Shown here: positions 63,284 to 64,000 of the stretch, one piece after another
How the letters are laid out: each line of letters starts with the position of its first letter
Position numbering within the stretch: position 1 is the first letter of the stretch
NCBI GenBank assembly: GCA_034336665.1
Contig: JAPFBE010000002.1
Span: forward strand, 11,200,906 to 11,264,905
Reading direction: 5' to 3'
DNA: 64,000 bases
DNA from: Luscinia megarhynchos
Taxonomy: Eukaryota > Chordata > Aves > Passeriformes > Turdidae
Made by a program: the position numbers and the translations under genes
The notes under the pieces: generated by a model
Databases searched by the model: none
What the model was told of the DNA's origin: nothing
Seen by the model: only the letters and a program-made list of their open reading frames with translations

Positions 63284-64000
63284 ACATGCAATACTACTTA
63301 TTTTGTGTTTACTGACACAGAGGACATATTAAAAAATACTAAAAATTCTGTGCTTTTCTTAAATATTATGGTCTATTTCTCCAGCTCTTTCACAAAGATT
63401 TAACAGAAGTCTGAAAGAGTTTTGAATAAATAATTTCTAAAAACAGACAAACCAACACACAAATAAACCCACAAGATATTTTCTCAAATTTGTAGTGAGA
63501 GCTTTTTATTTAATTCATTTAAACAAAGCTGGTTGCTTATTTTTGTTTAGAAAGGAGTAATTTAGACAATAGCTATACTGAAGCACTTTTCATTAACTTG
63601 ATTATGCTTTTCATTCCATGAAAGACAGAAAAAAAGATGTTCATACCATATATAACCTGTAACAAATTATGAAACTGAATTTCATCAGTGCTAAATGACA
63701 CATACTGAATGCTATAGAAGAAAAATTCAATCTCAAGACAGTCCTGAAATATCTTGCTAACAGGCCAGACTGTCAACAGAAGCTGATGAAGACTAGGACT
63801 ACAAATGGATTTAGTGTTGGAGACTAGAACTGCAACTGCTAACTTTATATTCTTTTCATCAATTTTACGCCTATATTCTAGGATCTCTTTGAGAATCTCT
63901 TTCTTGGCTTTACAAGGAGTCCTCAGAACATCTTTGGAATATTCAAGACACAAATACTAGACTGAGAAAGACTCCTAGGCTACTCTGAAAATGATCTGTA
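63284..64000. other. unique non-coding sequence
   Basis: No supported gene. The minus-strand frame at 63,573-63,953 (126 codons) starts with a Lys/Glu/Ile-rich helical-looking stretch. It has no recognised family and no splice or promoter context. Confidence 0.45.

Overview
The window looks like AT-rich, almost entirely non-coding DNA from a bird chromosome: an intergenic desert or the inside of a very large intron. The avian assignment rests on two recognisable interspersed repeats. One is a CR1 LINE 3' end at about 47,523-47,589, with the typical 'gtcccttccaacc' core followed by a 'ttctgtgattc' tail. The other is a complete solo endogenous-retrovirus LTR at 37,908-38,467 (minus strand) that begins TGTCCTG, ends CAACA, carries a TATA box and closely resembles a very common bird LTR type. 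There is no sign of bacterial, viral or plasmid organisation: no dense ORFs, no operons, no CRISPR array, no rRNA and no tRNA that I could recognise.

Layout: 1-1,029 is unique AT-rich sequence. 1,030-2,224 is a very large (GGAGA/GGAAG/GAAA)n purine tract, 1.1 kb of A/G interrupted by a single C. 2,226-10,030 is mostly unique sequence with one exon-like segment near 3.2 kb. 10,033-10,500 has a CA microsatellite and a GC-richer block. 14.7-15.65 kb holds a strong donor/acceptor pair followed by AATAAA on the plus strand, a possible short non-coding transcript. 16-25 kb contains several AT-rich homeobox-motif stretches that resemble vertebrate conserved non-coding elements. 32.0-32.6 kb has a small tandem duplication and a decayed CR1-like fragment. 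37.9-38.5 kb is the solo LTR. 40.9-41.5 kb has an (AT)12 run and a 22-bp tandem duplication. 47.5 kb is the CR1 tail. 62.1-63.3 kb is a second LTR-like element that contains a 219-bp pure (TAGAA)n array.

No protein-coding gene can be supported. The longest open frames lie inside the simple repeats (purine tract, TAGAA array) and are artefacts of stop-free repeats. The other open frames are of chance length and lack recognisable domains. Four exon-like segments with good splice consensus are listed at low confidence because pseudo-exons are common in vertebrate introns. I did not find a new biological system. The most unusual objects are the long homopurine tract, the TAGAA array inside an LTR-like element, several near-perfect short hairpins, and the candidate spliced transcript at 14.7-15.65 kb.
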